Shown here: piece after piece, positions 22,020 through 32,660 of the stretch
How the letters are laid out: every line of letters starts with the position of its first letter
How positions within the stretch are numbered: position 1 is the stretch's first letter
Origin: Bacidia rubella
Taxonomy: Eukaryota; Ascomycota; Lecanoromycetes; Lecanorales; Ramalinaceae
Reading direction: 5' to 3'
Assembly: GCA_032158265.1 (NCBI GenBank)
Contig: JAVTIF010000009.1
Location: 620,001 to 684,000, forward strand
Length of the DNA: 64,000 nucleotides
Made by a program: the position numbers and the translations under genes
The notes under the pieces: generated by a model
Database searches by the model: none
Told to the model about the DNA's origin: nothing
The model's input: only the letters and a program-made list of their open reading frames with translations

Positions 22020-23292
22020 CTAGAAATTCTGCGCTATTCCTGCACTTCCTTGTGGCGGCAGAACGGAAGGGTTTTCAATTCGGGTGTTTCTTCGAGCTGG
22101 CACATCTCGTATGACGGGTTGAGCGCCGCCATAGCTGCCGTCTCCGTAAGGACCATGTTGGGGCATTCCTTCATCGTAATATAGGCCATCATTGTAATAT
22201 TGTTGGCCAGGTGCGCCACCAGGAATTCCGCCTTCGCCTGACGTGTCTGACCTGTGTGCGTTCGAGTAGGCAGAAGATGCATTTGATGGACCGCGATTCA
22301 TATTATTTTGGCGGTTGTCATTCGATGGCACTGCGCCTAGCGCACCGATGGTCTCAGAATCACCTGTTGTCGGCCTGCCGTTGCCCACGAGTGGATCATT
22401 GGAATGAGCGTCTGAGCTCTTGTTTGTTCCGCCAGTAGGTGACCCGTTGGTGTAGCGTCCGTTCTCACTGCCACTTGTAGATCTTGCGACGCCTATAGGT
22501 CCATTGCCACTAGACAACGTTGTCGAACCCTTTCGAGCGGTGGACGTTGTCCCCCAGCCTCGATATCCTGAACTATCATTCTGTGTCATCTCCCCTTCAT
22601 CTCCGTTGCTACTAGCTCCGCCGACGACAGGTAGCGTAGGGTCGTTGTTAGGGTTGAATCCATATTCTTCGACTTCCTTCCGCCGCAGGTCTTCAGCTTC
22701 CTTTCGTTGCTTGCGTTTCCGCCAGAAGACTATGGCAAGCAAAACGATGATTGCAACTGCAGCGACCGGTACTACTACGGCAACAGCAATTTTTGAACCT
22801 GCAGAAAGACCTCCAGGGCTAGGGTTAGATGTAGAGCTTGCTAAAGCCGCGGCCCCTGAACTGCTTCTTGCAGAGGACGATGTCGTGACGGTTCGAGTAG
22901 GTGAATCTGTAGATCTTTGTCCAGATGCTGTCGAGGTCCGAATGACTGTTTGTGGGCCGACACTCGTAGCGCCGTTATTAGAATCAGTGCTTGTAGCAGC
23001 TGTGGTGACGACGACTACAGAGGGGGTTTCCGTGACCGTGCCTGGATCGCCCTGAGAAGTTGCAGGTGCAGATGAAGGAGCTTCTACTGTTGTTGTAGGA
23101 GGTTGTGAAGTCGTCACAACAACAGGATTTGGGCCGACTGATGAAATCTCTTGACTGATGACGGAGACCGGCTGACTGACGACATTCGGGGGCCCTGAGG
23201 TGAAGACGCCTAGACTCACACACATTAGAGAACGGATTACTTTGCATGCAGAAGATGTTGAACAAACCTGTTGCATTGTTAGGCGTGGACAT
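22020..23292 (-). CDS. Single-pass Ser/Thr-rich membrane protein, function unknown
   Basis: Two exons (23268-23292, 22020-23209) give 404 residues starting MSTPNNATGVFTSGPPN. Residues 1-145 are Ser/Thr/Pro/Val-rich and probably O-glycosylated outside the cell. One transmembrane helix follows at about 150-172 (IAVAVVVPVAAVAIIVLLAIVFW), then a basic stop-transfer RKRKQRKEAEDLRRKE, then a disordered Gly/Ser/Asn-rich cytosolic tail with tyrosine-rich patches. The layout resembles fungal stress sensors of the Mid2/Wsc type and the Opy2 anchor, but there is no cysteine-rich WSC domain and no visible cleaved signal peptide. It would have to insert as a type III protein. Reading through the 58-base intron would give a longer N-terminus of about 98 residues from 23528, which I consider less likely. 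No function is assigned. Confidence 0.7.
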
Positions 23293-24258
23293 TGCGAAAA
23301 GTCAGAGGAGTCGAGCCGAAGTTCGTAGGGTGCGGATATGTGGAGTGTGAAGCAGGCCGAATGAATGAAGGAGTAAAGGCCTGAGAAATTGCTCGGGAAC
23401 AGCAAGTCAATGCGTCCGTAGTCGATGCGTATTGAGTGGTGATGGATGGTTGATGGCACCTTTAGGTGGGTTTGAATTGTTGATGCTGGATCAGGATCCC
23501 CTGGTCGCGATGTTCCCTTCCGACCCACAAATTACCGCCCTTTCTTTTGCCTGCCGCCCCACCTCCTTCGTCGCAATTGCAAGGCCAGTATTCAATTGCA
23601 AGTCCTTTTAAATGCAGTTTTGATGGTGGTACTGAGATAGCGAAGGTCAAATGGCGGTCTGTAGGGACGGGTGACGGATGGATGAGGAGTCGAGAGCTGG
23701 AGAAATTACTTGACTAAGGGGGCGTGGAAACCCGTACGGAGTAATGCGCGCTAAAATTGGACAAATAATACGAAATGTGGCTGTGGCTTATTATGCAGCA
23801 CCACACATTATCATCAGACATCAGACATCAGACATCGGCAATCATTCGATTGTCAGAATTTCAGACCATCTATATTCCAAAGCGTTCCAACAAATGCGCA
23901 ATGGCACACGAAATCGCATCTATACAGAGTGGTTGTAATGAAAATTCTTTGCAAAGTTTACTTGGCCCACAACGGGAAGTGTACCCTATTCTCTTCCCAA
24001 TTGCTCCAGATTTTGCGGGGTTCCATATCGTACCTTACGATAACAACCATGTGGAAGTACCATCATACTATACACTCGAAAGAAAAGGATTTCAAGATCT
24101 TGAACAAGCGCGATGTGCTCGCATACAGTGGTGAGTAGCCCAGCATTCTGCAGCTGGCATCAGATTGGTATTAGTAGAACCAGTTCCCTCCGATATCGAC
24201 TATCGAGCTGTTCCACTCGTTCCCGCTATCACAAGCATGAAGACGCTTTACAACCATT
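23293..24258. other. Intergenic region, 970 bases
   Basis: Lies between two minus-strand genes. Small ORFs on plus at 23744-24138 have no recognisable features. A 7-bp tandem repeat lies at 23813-23836. Confidence 0.5.
23813..23836 (+). repeat. 7-bp tandem repeat (atcagac)
   Basis: Three exact head-to-tail copies of atcagac followed by a partial copy, in non-coding sequence. Confidence 0.8.
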
Positions 24259-25219
24259 TTAGACAGTATCTCTAAGCGGTTCTGCCGCTGCTTGGGCCTC
24301 AGAGGTCATCAATGGTACATTTGGCCAAGGTTTCTTGATAGCGTCTGATAGCTTTACGACGCATCCTTTAGGCCCAGGTACGCATCCTAGACTATCGGTT
24401 AGATACGACAGGAGGACCTCGTTTGACTGTCTTACCATTCAATACAACAATGCCCTTTTCGTGGTCGACCCGCATGACTTTAACATTCTGTACCGTGACT
24501 TGTTCGTTCCCCATCTTCCCTGGCATCTTTTTCCCTGGCAATACCCTAGACCCACCGCCTTGCGATTGCCCGACTGAACCCATGGCTCGGTGGGTTAGGG
24601 ACGTCCCATGGGACGCTGGCTGTCCACTAAATCCATGTCTCTTCATTCCTCCGGCGAACCCCATACCTCTTGAGTTGGCTCTTGCATCAACGTATTGCCC
24701 CTCTTGAAACCAATTTGGTCCAATCTGTTGACCGACTTCTGGGAGCCCGTTCTCATCCCGTACTTTGAATTCTACAAGATGTCTTTTAGGGCTCACACCG
24801 TGCTCTGCAAAGTGACCTAGCAATGGTCGAGTCACATTGCTAGGGTGTTTCCATCCTATTCCAACCTGTACAGCGTAGTACCCATGCTTCTCTTTTCTTT
24901 TGTGAGAGACGACCTGAACGCGGTCCAGCTGAACGACTGTGCATGCATGACGACGGCCCGTTTCTGTGTCATACATGGCGGACATGCCCTTCTTGATAGC
25001 CAAAGCTCCACTGCGAAGGGGCGTAGTGTACGCTTTGCGTGCCAACGCAGCGTCTGTGGAAGCCTCTAATCGCGGTAATCCTTTGCCTTTATTGAAGCGA
25101 CTTTGTCGAGGGTTTGATATCGACTTTATTCCACGCTTGTGGAGACATTCCAGATGTACGCGAGGGAGCAGGAAAGCGGGAGGAAGGTCGAAACACTTCA
25201 GGAAGATTTTACCGCTCAT
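24259..25219 (-). CDS. Mitochondrial large-subunit ribosomal protein uL3m
   Basis: Two exons (24436-25219, 24259-24386; intron 49 bases) give 303 residues. A mitochondrial-type, basic N-terminus is followed by the uL3 fold: RSGALAIKKGMSAMYD, HGYYAVQVGIGWKHPSNVTR and LVEFKVRDENGLPEVGQQIG. The uL3 signature GFAGGMKRHGFSGQPASHGT and then GSVGQSQGGGSRVLPGKKM form the loop that reaches toward the peptidyl-transferase centre. The second exon supplies CVPGPKGCVVKLSDAIKKPW, the conserved end. The protein binds 23S-like rRNA and starts large-subunit assembly in the mitochondrion. The Met at 25219 was chosen because the sequence after it (KIFLKCFDLPPAFLLPR) resembles a presequence; the frame is open a little further upstream. 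Confidence 0.93.
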
Positions 25220-27319
25220 TGTCAGTTCGGACAGCTTCGAAACGTGAAAGGGGGGGTGGAAATGTATCAAAGATCTTCTGGTTACAGGACTCGCGGGTCC
25301 GCAAGCGTGCTAGTTTACAGCGACATGGAGACTGCTCTCCGCGGTAGTGAAGATCTCTAATATCTGTCACAACTTCGCAAGTAATCTGCGTAGCTCTGAT
25401 GGTCTGCAAGAAAATGCGTAGGTCTAGCAACGGTTTTAGCCGGAAATAAGACTAGCATATGCCAAGTCCTCTACAAGCTGCTACATTTTCAGCAATATGA
25501 ATGAGGGAGTATCCGTTGCGAAATCTATACACATCACTGAGATGGGAATTGCTAATGCTACGGCTGTCAAATACCTGAAGCTTGGTATTTCGCTCCGCCT
25601 GAGTCAACCAGCAAATATCTCCAATCTGTCATTCGATGCCTCATGAGCCATGCATTGTCGATTTTCTGCAGGCTCCGAGAACTGAGCTGGCTGCTACTGT
25701 ACGGTAAAACAAATATAGTAATGCCCACCTGACTACCATCTCATGTACCAAGCTAGTCTAGAACGACCAACATCTCTCCCCTCAAGCTTTATTGCTACGA
25801 CATCGTTGGCAATATACCGACGCAATAATGAGGCTCTGTCATGGTGCGTTGCTAAGGGGGTCTCTCTTGACCAAACCATTCTTAATGTAAGGTTATGTGA
25901 CAACGCAAATCCTTACATATCACCAGCAGTGCTATCATTCTTCCGCACAGGTGAGTTGTTGAGCGCAACAATGTTGGCTGGCGCTGTTGCACGTCATGTT
26001 CATCTCCTTCCAAACCAGCTCTGCGCACAGTCTCAATAACAACCAGTTCGTATCAGTGGTAAGAGTACTTCGACCCTTTGTATCTTGACCAACTTCGGTG
26101 TCTGTCAAAAGCATGCTTGGGCTGTAACATTTATTGTTACATTGTGTCTTGCGAATAAGAATGTCCGACGATTACGTCTCCTCTACACCGCACACTCTCG
26201 CCAGATTGCCATGCGAAACCTTTATTAAAATGTATGCTACGCTGCATTGGCTTAATACATTGCACTCGTCTCACACGCCAAGGCCTGTATCCTGAACACC
26301 GAGTCTTGTGGACGTAAGTGGGCAACTTTTATGCTTCGATGGAGACGATCCCGCGAACAGAGCCAGCAAACCAGGCGAGATTGCAAGATGAAGGGCAGAG
26401 AGCGATGCAAATGGCTGCTAATGGGGTTTTAATGACCGCACTCAGTGATCTGACGACTCAAGCACATAAAGCAATGCGCGCACTGTTCAGTGAAAATCAG
26501 ATGACAATCGCTGCAAGTGCAACTTTTCCCCCTCGTTTTGTCAGATTTGTTTCTCTTGATCTCGCTTTGTACGAGTACCTTGTTTGCGAGAGTGGCTCGA
26601 ATTTAGCTTCATTGCCTGCGTGAATCTCACTTCAGGTATGTCTCAACTGTGAACTGCGATTGCCTTCGCGATGGACATGGTTGGCTAAGCAATCTTGCTT
26701 CAATAGCCGTTGACCTCTCAATCTGCTCAGACAGCTGTTTGCGGACATCCAACATTGAGCCATCGGCGAAAGTGCTTATCATGGTTTTAAAGGATTCCGT
26801 GTCAACCATGCTCCAGCAAAATCTCTCGACCTGAGACTGACGACCCAGGGCAGCTATGATCGGTAAGTTGACGTCCGAGGTTAGCGAAAAGGTGCCAAAT
26901 GCGCTCGACTTTTATTCATCATGCCCATCGACGATGTCATTGGAGTCTCCTATTGGACCGCCAATTCGGTTGGCGCCTATGCAAACTCCATCATGCAACT
27001 CTTGTGGTCCTACTCGAAGGTGGAGTACGGTCAAGATCTTGTCAGCCTCAGCGCGATGAAGGCGCGACTCATCCAACAGCCTTGTTTAGCTCTACTCCCC
27101 TTCGAAGGATCAATAAGGTTGGCTCGTGATAGCCGGAGGCACGTCTAGCGTGGGCTGACTTGCAAGCGAGGATCGATCTAAGCATGATGCGCCCCTTCAA
27201 AGGATCCAAGGCTACCTTGTCCCATTTTACGCATATAAAGGCTGCCAAAACCTTGACTTGCTTCTTGCTAACCCGTCTTTGTTATAATTTTCTGAATCAT
27301 ACATAACACTCTGTCTGGT
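25220..27319. other. 2.1 kb gene-poor interval with orphan open stretches
   Basis: No gene with a recognisable family. Three stretches have protein-like composition but no complete model: 26318-26623 plus (Ala/Met-rich, amphipathic), 26627-26911 minus (about 95 open codons without a usable start), and 26921-27148 plus, which starts just beyond the end of the previous one on the opposite strand. They may be decayed gene pieces. The right edge holds the promoter of the FAD oxidase. Confidence 0.45.
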
Positions 27320-29384
27320 ATGGTCATGGCTACTGGCAGAGCCTCCTTCCACGAAAGTCATGAAGCACAGGATCGGCTGACAAAAATCCCTGGAATCTCT
27401 TTGGACAGACAAATACTAGCCACCGATCCTGTTGAACAGGACAGATACAAACGCGAGAAAGCAGTATATGCCACTAGCACCTATGACCATGAGCATCATA
27501 TGAACCCTGGCTTGATAGTCATTGCATCAAATAAGACAGATATTGCCACCACCTTGCAATACGCCAAAGGTAATGCAAACTCGGGAAGAAAGCCGAGAGC
27601 AGTGGCTATCAGAACTGGGGGTCACCAGTACAGTGGCGCATCGTCCACCGACCAGAACGGAATCTTACTGGACTTGAGAAAAACGTTCTCTGGTGAGATC
27701 AAAAGAATAGATCCCAAAGACGGAGAGCCAACGCAAGTTCGCACAAGCGTCAGCTGGAGCCTGGGTGATTTCAGTAAATGGATGGGTAATGAAGGTACAT
27801 TTGTGCCACATGGACAGTGCATTGGAGTCTACCTTGGTGGTCATTGTCAGACTGGAGGTTATGGTCAGCTCGGGAGGAGTTTCGGCCTATTCGGGGACCA
27901 CGTTGTCTCTTTCGAGTTGTGTGATCCCAACAGCGCGCCGAATTACACCAAGATTGTCGACAAAGACCACGATCCCGACCTATTCTATGCCATACTTGGT
28001 GGTAAGTCCCCCCCAACTCTATTCTGCTTTTCTTGCGAGTATCTTATGCAATGTATCATCTAATCAAAACTGGTCTTTATGAGTGTCCTCTTCACTCTCG
28101 CCTGTTGCATTTAAGGAGCCATAGTTGTACATATCGGTATGCTAACACCGATACGTTATGCACAGGTAGTCCCGGCAACTTTGGGGTGTTAACTCATCTC
28201 ACAATCACTGTTTACCGAGACCAGGATTACCCAGGCCCGCAAGGTCTTTGGGCTTTGCACCTGTATTCGAAGGAGGCCTTACATGCTCTACTCACTGAGG
28301 TAGCAAAACTTAATGATGACAATAACAAACCCCGCAACTACGATCTCTGCGTCAGCGTGAGTGAATCTTAGACCTCTTCGGCCTGTTTTGGCTTTCACGC
28401 ATGTTGCTATTGACCAAATATCTCCCTACGTAGTAATGCTGACGCCAAAATCCTCAGGTCTTAAGTGAGTCGATCAAACCGTACGGGACCTGGGAAGACC
28501 TGATCAAAAAGATTGAGCAGGCTGGCTTGAACCGAGAAGGTGTAAGCGCTTACACACAGTTCTCCTTTCGAATGATTGTCGTGTACGCCCAGTGGGTTCC
28601 TTTCAGCGCTGATGATAGATTTGATCCATCCTTGTTCAAGCGATTGAAAAGTCATGCCTGGTACACAAAAGATACGACTGATGAAAAGCAATGGGCCCCA
28701 AATAGACGCTTTAATATTGGCAAATTACGGGTTGGAAAGTCAAAGCCTCCTAAGCCCAAGATGTCCGAACTCACAAGCTGGTGGCTCTTCCAGCATGAAC
28801 GCGAATTTAACTTGCCGTACGTCAAGCGAACCTATGTAAGCAACTCCCAGAAGCTTGAAGCCGATGGCTGGGTCGATTGGTGCACCAACACCCTCGACTC
28901 CGCTGTTGGCGACGAAACGAATGGTCTCTTTGTATCTGCACAATTCCAACCGTTCGGCGGCAAGTATTCTCAAACGTTCAATCACGGGTCCAACGGTTCT
29001 TCTCCAAACGGTACCTCCTACAGCTGGAGGGACGCGACAATGGTAGCCACAATCGACTGTTTCCACAGGCCAGGAACGCTATATGCGAAGAAAGCTGTAG
29101 ATTGGCAGTCTAAGAATGATGCTGACCTGTCTCCCACTGGCCCTGTGAAGTTCACCGATAAGGATCGCCGTATGCTATGGGGATCATATAGGAAGTTCGA
29201 GGATCCGGCTGAGTTCGACATGAGGAATGTTTGGCGTTGCTATTATGATGATGAGACGAGATATAAGAAGCTTCAGGAGCTAAGAGCCAAATTTGATCCA
29301 ATTGGGATCTATACTCCTAACACCTTCTGTGTTCCGAAACCTGATCCTGCACCACCTGTCGAGAGTTTGCAGGCTACTGCATGA
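27320..29384 (+). CDS. FAD-linked oxidoreductase, berberine-bridge-enzyme type
   Basis: Three exons (27320-28001, 28166-28356, 28458-29384) give 599 residues. The FAD-binding PCMH region is at about 60-250. It includes AIRTGGHQYSGASS, whose His is the expected 8-alpha-histidyl FAD link, and GGHCQTGGYGQLGRSFGLFGD, whose Cys is the expected second, 6-S-cysteinyl link, so FAD may be bound bicovalently. The C-terminal BBE segment (FDPIGIYTPNTFCVPKP) is present. Such enzymes oxidise alcohols, sugars or secondary-metabolite intermediates using oxygen. There is no N-terminal signal peptide, unlike many secreted members, so it may be intracellular. The first intron, 164 bases, is the longest in the window. 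The Met at 27326 is an equally good start. No other biosynthetic gene is recognisable within 5 kb, so the substrate is unknown. Confidence 0.88.
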
Positions 29385-30173
29385 TGACAGAATGACATGT
29401 TTTTGGGGCCAGTACTATATTTAAAAGCTCTCTTGGACGGGAAGTTATGGATCGCAGGTGAGGGATCTTTCCCAATTTCTGTCTTGGATTTTGATCGCGA
29501 CAAAGTTCCCACGGTATGTACAGTAACGGAATCAAGTACGCAAGGCTTGTATTTGTATATAGGACGTAGGTAGCTGCGCTACAAACGTGGTATGATGTTG
29601 AGTATTCTCGAGGAACCTGCAAAACGTACTGTGCAGAACAAAGTGTGGTATTCATTGGAGAGCATATTGGTTCAGGATAAGATCTCCCTAGCATCTTCAC
29701 TTCTGCAAGGTCGATGAGAAGGCTTAAAGAATGTTATACTCAGAAGCCAGAGGGTTCGACATTTGTGTAACCTTGTACTCTCGGTACATCCAAGTTGATG
29801 GGTCGGCCCTGAGTCCCTTGAAGTACAAGCTTATTCATATGAGTTGTAATTTCACTTCCGCCACGACTACCGTCTGTATCAATTCCTAGACTTCTTCCAG
29901 TTCTTGAGAGGCCATTTGCAAGTCTTGCCTCTGTAACCACTGGTTCAGACTGCTTCCGCTCTTGGAAAAACTTTCATAGAAATAGACCACGGGATTTAAT
30001 GTAGGAGCAGTGACTGCTTTCAGTTGCATCGAGTCTTCTCGATGCGTGGTCTATGTATTTCTCATTGTTGAGCCAATCCGGGAACCCGGGCTAGGACTTG
30101 CAATCGAAAATATGACCGGCGGTATGATCTGTCCTTTGTCATATTCGTTTCCACGGAGAACTCAGATCATCTC
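29385..30173. other. Intergenic region, 790 bases, with an orphan open stretch
   Basis: Between the oxidase stop and the COA1 stop (convergent). On minus, 29740-29975 is open without stop and ends in a protein-like sequence (VPRVQGYTNVEPSGF), but it lacks an ATG near its upstream end. I do not call it as a gene. Confidence 0.4.
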
Positions 30174-30844
30174 TCAATATGAACCTCCTCTCTGCTCTCC
30201 GATCTGTTTGGCTGGGTCTGATCTTCCCTCGTCAAGCAGTTGAACTACTGTGCCGTCCTCTCTAGTGAGACTCCACTCGGTCGTTTCGAACTAGACCATT
30301 GCTGTTAGGACATGCAGGCAAGTATTGCAGTTATCGACATCCGTGGAGACCAGGCACTTACATAACCCATCCGTGTCTTTCTTTCGCTCTTGAACCTCAT
30401 CATGCCGGATCCTTTGGTCCCCTTGACCCCAAAAGATATGTCAATCCTCCCATGCAGTTGATTGAGCTCGCCCCAGATCCACGGCCAATAGTCTCTGAAA
30501 TAGATCTCGTCACCCAATTCGCCTCTTCCTATTTGGCTCGTCCGCAAAGCGTAAAGCGTGGCTACCACAACCGAGGATGACTGTTTTTGGTAGTTGAAGA
30601 TGGCAAGAGCTGAGATTGTTATGACAGCGATAAAGAGTGGAGCTGTGCGTAGCCAGATACGATAGGAGGGCGCTGGGTGAGGGAGATCGCGATCGTTGCG
30701 GCGGGTCGTGAGAACACTGCCGGGCCTTGGAGCGGCGATGAGTGTTCGTTTCGGCCTAATGTGAGAAACTCGATTAGGCTTAAGATTTTGCAATCGAAGC
30801 GCAGAGGAACAAGTCCAAGGGCGCTTCAAAATCCAGGAGGACAT
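30174..30844 (-). CDS. COA1: Cytochrome c oxidase assembly factor 1
   Basis: Two exons (30362-30844, 30174-30290; intron 71 bases) give 199 residues. Features in order: an Arg-rich, Ser-rich mitochondrial presequence (about 1-50), one transmembrane helix (LRTAPLFIAVITISALAIF), the conserved COA1 motif VVVATLYALRTSQIGRGELG, then IYFRDYWPWIWGELNQLHGRID and the ISFGVKGTKGSG strand. Exon 2 adds FETTEWSLTREDGTVVQLLD. Yeast Coa1 binds newly made Cox1 in the inner membrane and helps insert it into the Mss51-Cox14 assembly complex. The match covers the family's core, so function can be transferred with good confidence. It is divergent from the next gene, with only 155 bases between starts. Confidence 0.9.
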
Positions 30845-30999
30845 GACCGCTATTGGAGGGTCAGATGGGGAGCAATGTAGTTGGTCTGGTCATAAGCATA
30901 GGCTTCGACAGCTCGAATAGGCAATTCTACCCGAAGCCATCAATCGCTATCATAGCAGCACCTCTGAGTCTCCGTTCCCACAATTCTACAACAAGAGAT

Positions 31000-31719
31000 G
31001 GCGAGTACTAAATTACGGAAAACCTTCCAATACCCAACAGGTGATAGTGAGGATGATGAGACGCCCAAGGACCTGGACGAGGAAGGTAAAGAGCGAATTC
31101 GCTTCAATTCAAGACATCATATTTATTCGAATACTTAGAACAAGACAAGCTCATTCAAGAACTCAGAGTGAATGATCAAAGGCGCAACGAGCAGTATACA
31201 GTGAGTTTTGCAATGACATTTGGCAATGCTTATGTATGAGTTGCAGCAAGTCCTTCTTGTACTTTCCATCATCGCTGCAATAGCCTTCGTGCCTACTCTG
31301 TTTCGAGCACCAGTCTTCAAAATGAGGCTTGTCTGCCTGCTCAGCATCTCGTCTCTTTCAACAAATGCAACAGTACTCTTCACAGACTCTACCATCCGAC
31401 AAGAGGAGCAGATGGAGCCAAAGTCCACGCAGAAGCGACCATCAGACTTATTGTCACAACGGGCCATGCGATTGAATGGACTCCTTGGCCTGCTTTTGAG
31501 CCTGAATGCATATGCCTTCAAAGCTAGGCCGGGCATCCCAGAGTATTTCTGGATGATGTGCCTCCTCCCCTTGTGTTAGCCCTGCCCGCGGTATTATGTG
31601 GACTAAAGCTCACTGTGCTACTAGCACTGTATCTGGTAACCATCTTATCGGTGCGTTTGATGTCTTCAGTAGACGTTGACGAGCTTGAGAAGCTCAAGTA
31701 TGGATATAAAGGCGCATGA
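31000..31719 (+). CDS. Small fungal membrane protein, 3' end of model uncertain
   Basis: Exons 31000-31085, 31139-31200 and 31247 onward join cleanly: an acidic N-terminus (QYPTGDSEDDETPKDLDEEE), a helical stretch DKLIQELRVNDQRRNEQYT, then a hydrophobic segment (QVLLVLSIIAAIAFVPTLF), a polar loop with many Lys/Gln, and a second hydrophobic segment (RLNGLLGLLLSLNAYAF). This frame stops at 31577-31579. A different frame, open from about 31510 to TGA at 31717-31719, encodes a third hydrophobic segment and the tail SVDVDELEKLKYGYKGA, which looks like a conserved end for such a protein. No good intron joins the two frames. Either an unusual intron, a one-base frameshift or a sequencing error lies at about 31500-31585. 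Function unknown. Confidence 0.55.
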
Positions 31720-31736
31720 AGGCGACGGGCTGTGGT

Positions 31737-32205
31737 TCAGAGATAGTCAAGCGGATCCAGCTTTCTTGTTGGATCGAGAGGCAGGCACATGTCCATGCTT
31801 TGATTTAGCATCTTCAATGTGATCTTCATGTGATCCAGGGTAGACCTCTGAATCTCCAATGCTTCGCCCTTGACAACCTTTTGGCTATTTGAAAATCAGC
31901 TCAACGCAACCCATATGCCGTGCATCATAGTACCTCAGAGGGAATGGACTCTGCCAGTGCGACCACACATGTAACAAGTTCTTCACCATGCGGTGCTCCA
32001 AACCTCGGTGCTTTGCTGCATGATCCAGGAATACGACTGTATTCGCGATCCTGTTAGGGCTAAAGCCCTCTGGTTTGTTTAGGCGGAATTCGGCGTTGAC
32101 GACGTTTCTCAACGTATGTCGAGCTGGAGAAGAATATTGTATGGCTCGTAGAGCGCTTCTGTAAATATGGCGATAAGCATGTAAGATTGTTTGATCGCCG
32201 CTCAT
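31737..32205 (-). CDS. DUF1763 family protein
   Basis: Two exons (31934-32205, 31737-31884; intron 49 bases) give 139 residues. The N-terminal half matches the fungal DUF1763 pattern: an initial helix ILHAYRHIYRSALRAIQYSSP, then ARHTLRNVVNAEF, and a short C-terminal helix region VKNLLHVWSHWQSPF. The second exon adds helical sequence ending KLDPLDYL. The protein is small, basic and helical, with a Tyr/Arg-containing first helix reminiscent of LYR-like mitochondrial proteins, but that comparison is my inference. The stop codon is 17 bases from that of the converging membrane-protein gene. No function is established that I know of. Confidence 0.75.
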
Positions 32206-32660
32206 CCAGCTTTATTGAATGTGAAGCCTAGGTCGGGAGCTCCAAAATTGAAAAAGTCCCGAAATGACAGGGAACCCCGGGCCCAGGCGTCCGGCGCTTA
32301 AAGGCCTAGCGGCGCAACCACAACAATGCCTTGGGCTTCCGCTGTTTCCGTCTACTTCTCTCTCTCTCAACCAGTGCAGGTGCGCTTCATTCTTGGATTA
32401 CATCTCTCTCCGGCAACGCACAAAGGCCTTTCCTTTGCGTGTAAGCAGCATTACTAGCAGCGACGTTTAGCGCTACCATAATCTGCTCCGTATCGTTGAA
32501 TCTGCTGTCCCTTTGTGTAGATTCTCCGAGAGGGCCATTGCTGGCCTGTCTTCTGAACTGCGTGCTTTACTGCATATTGACGCTCTTCCGTTCCACTTGG
32601 TCTTCTCCATGAGTGCGAAAATGATATGTATACTAACATTGTAGGTTTGACGTGAGGAAG
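32206..32660. other. Divergent intergenic region, DUF1763 / DUF2293
   Basis: 455 bases with no gene. It should hold promoters for both neighbours; a pyrimidine-rich stretch around 32340-32360 is seen. Confidence 0.5.

Noticed and set aside
22504..23055. 183-codon plus-strand ORF
   Set aside because: Antisense shadow of the Ser/Thr-rich membrane protein gene.
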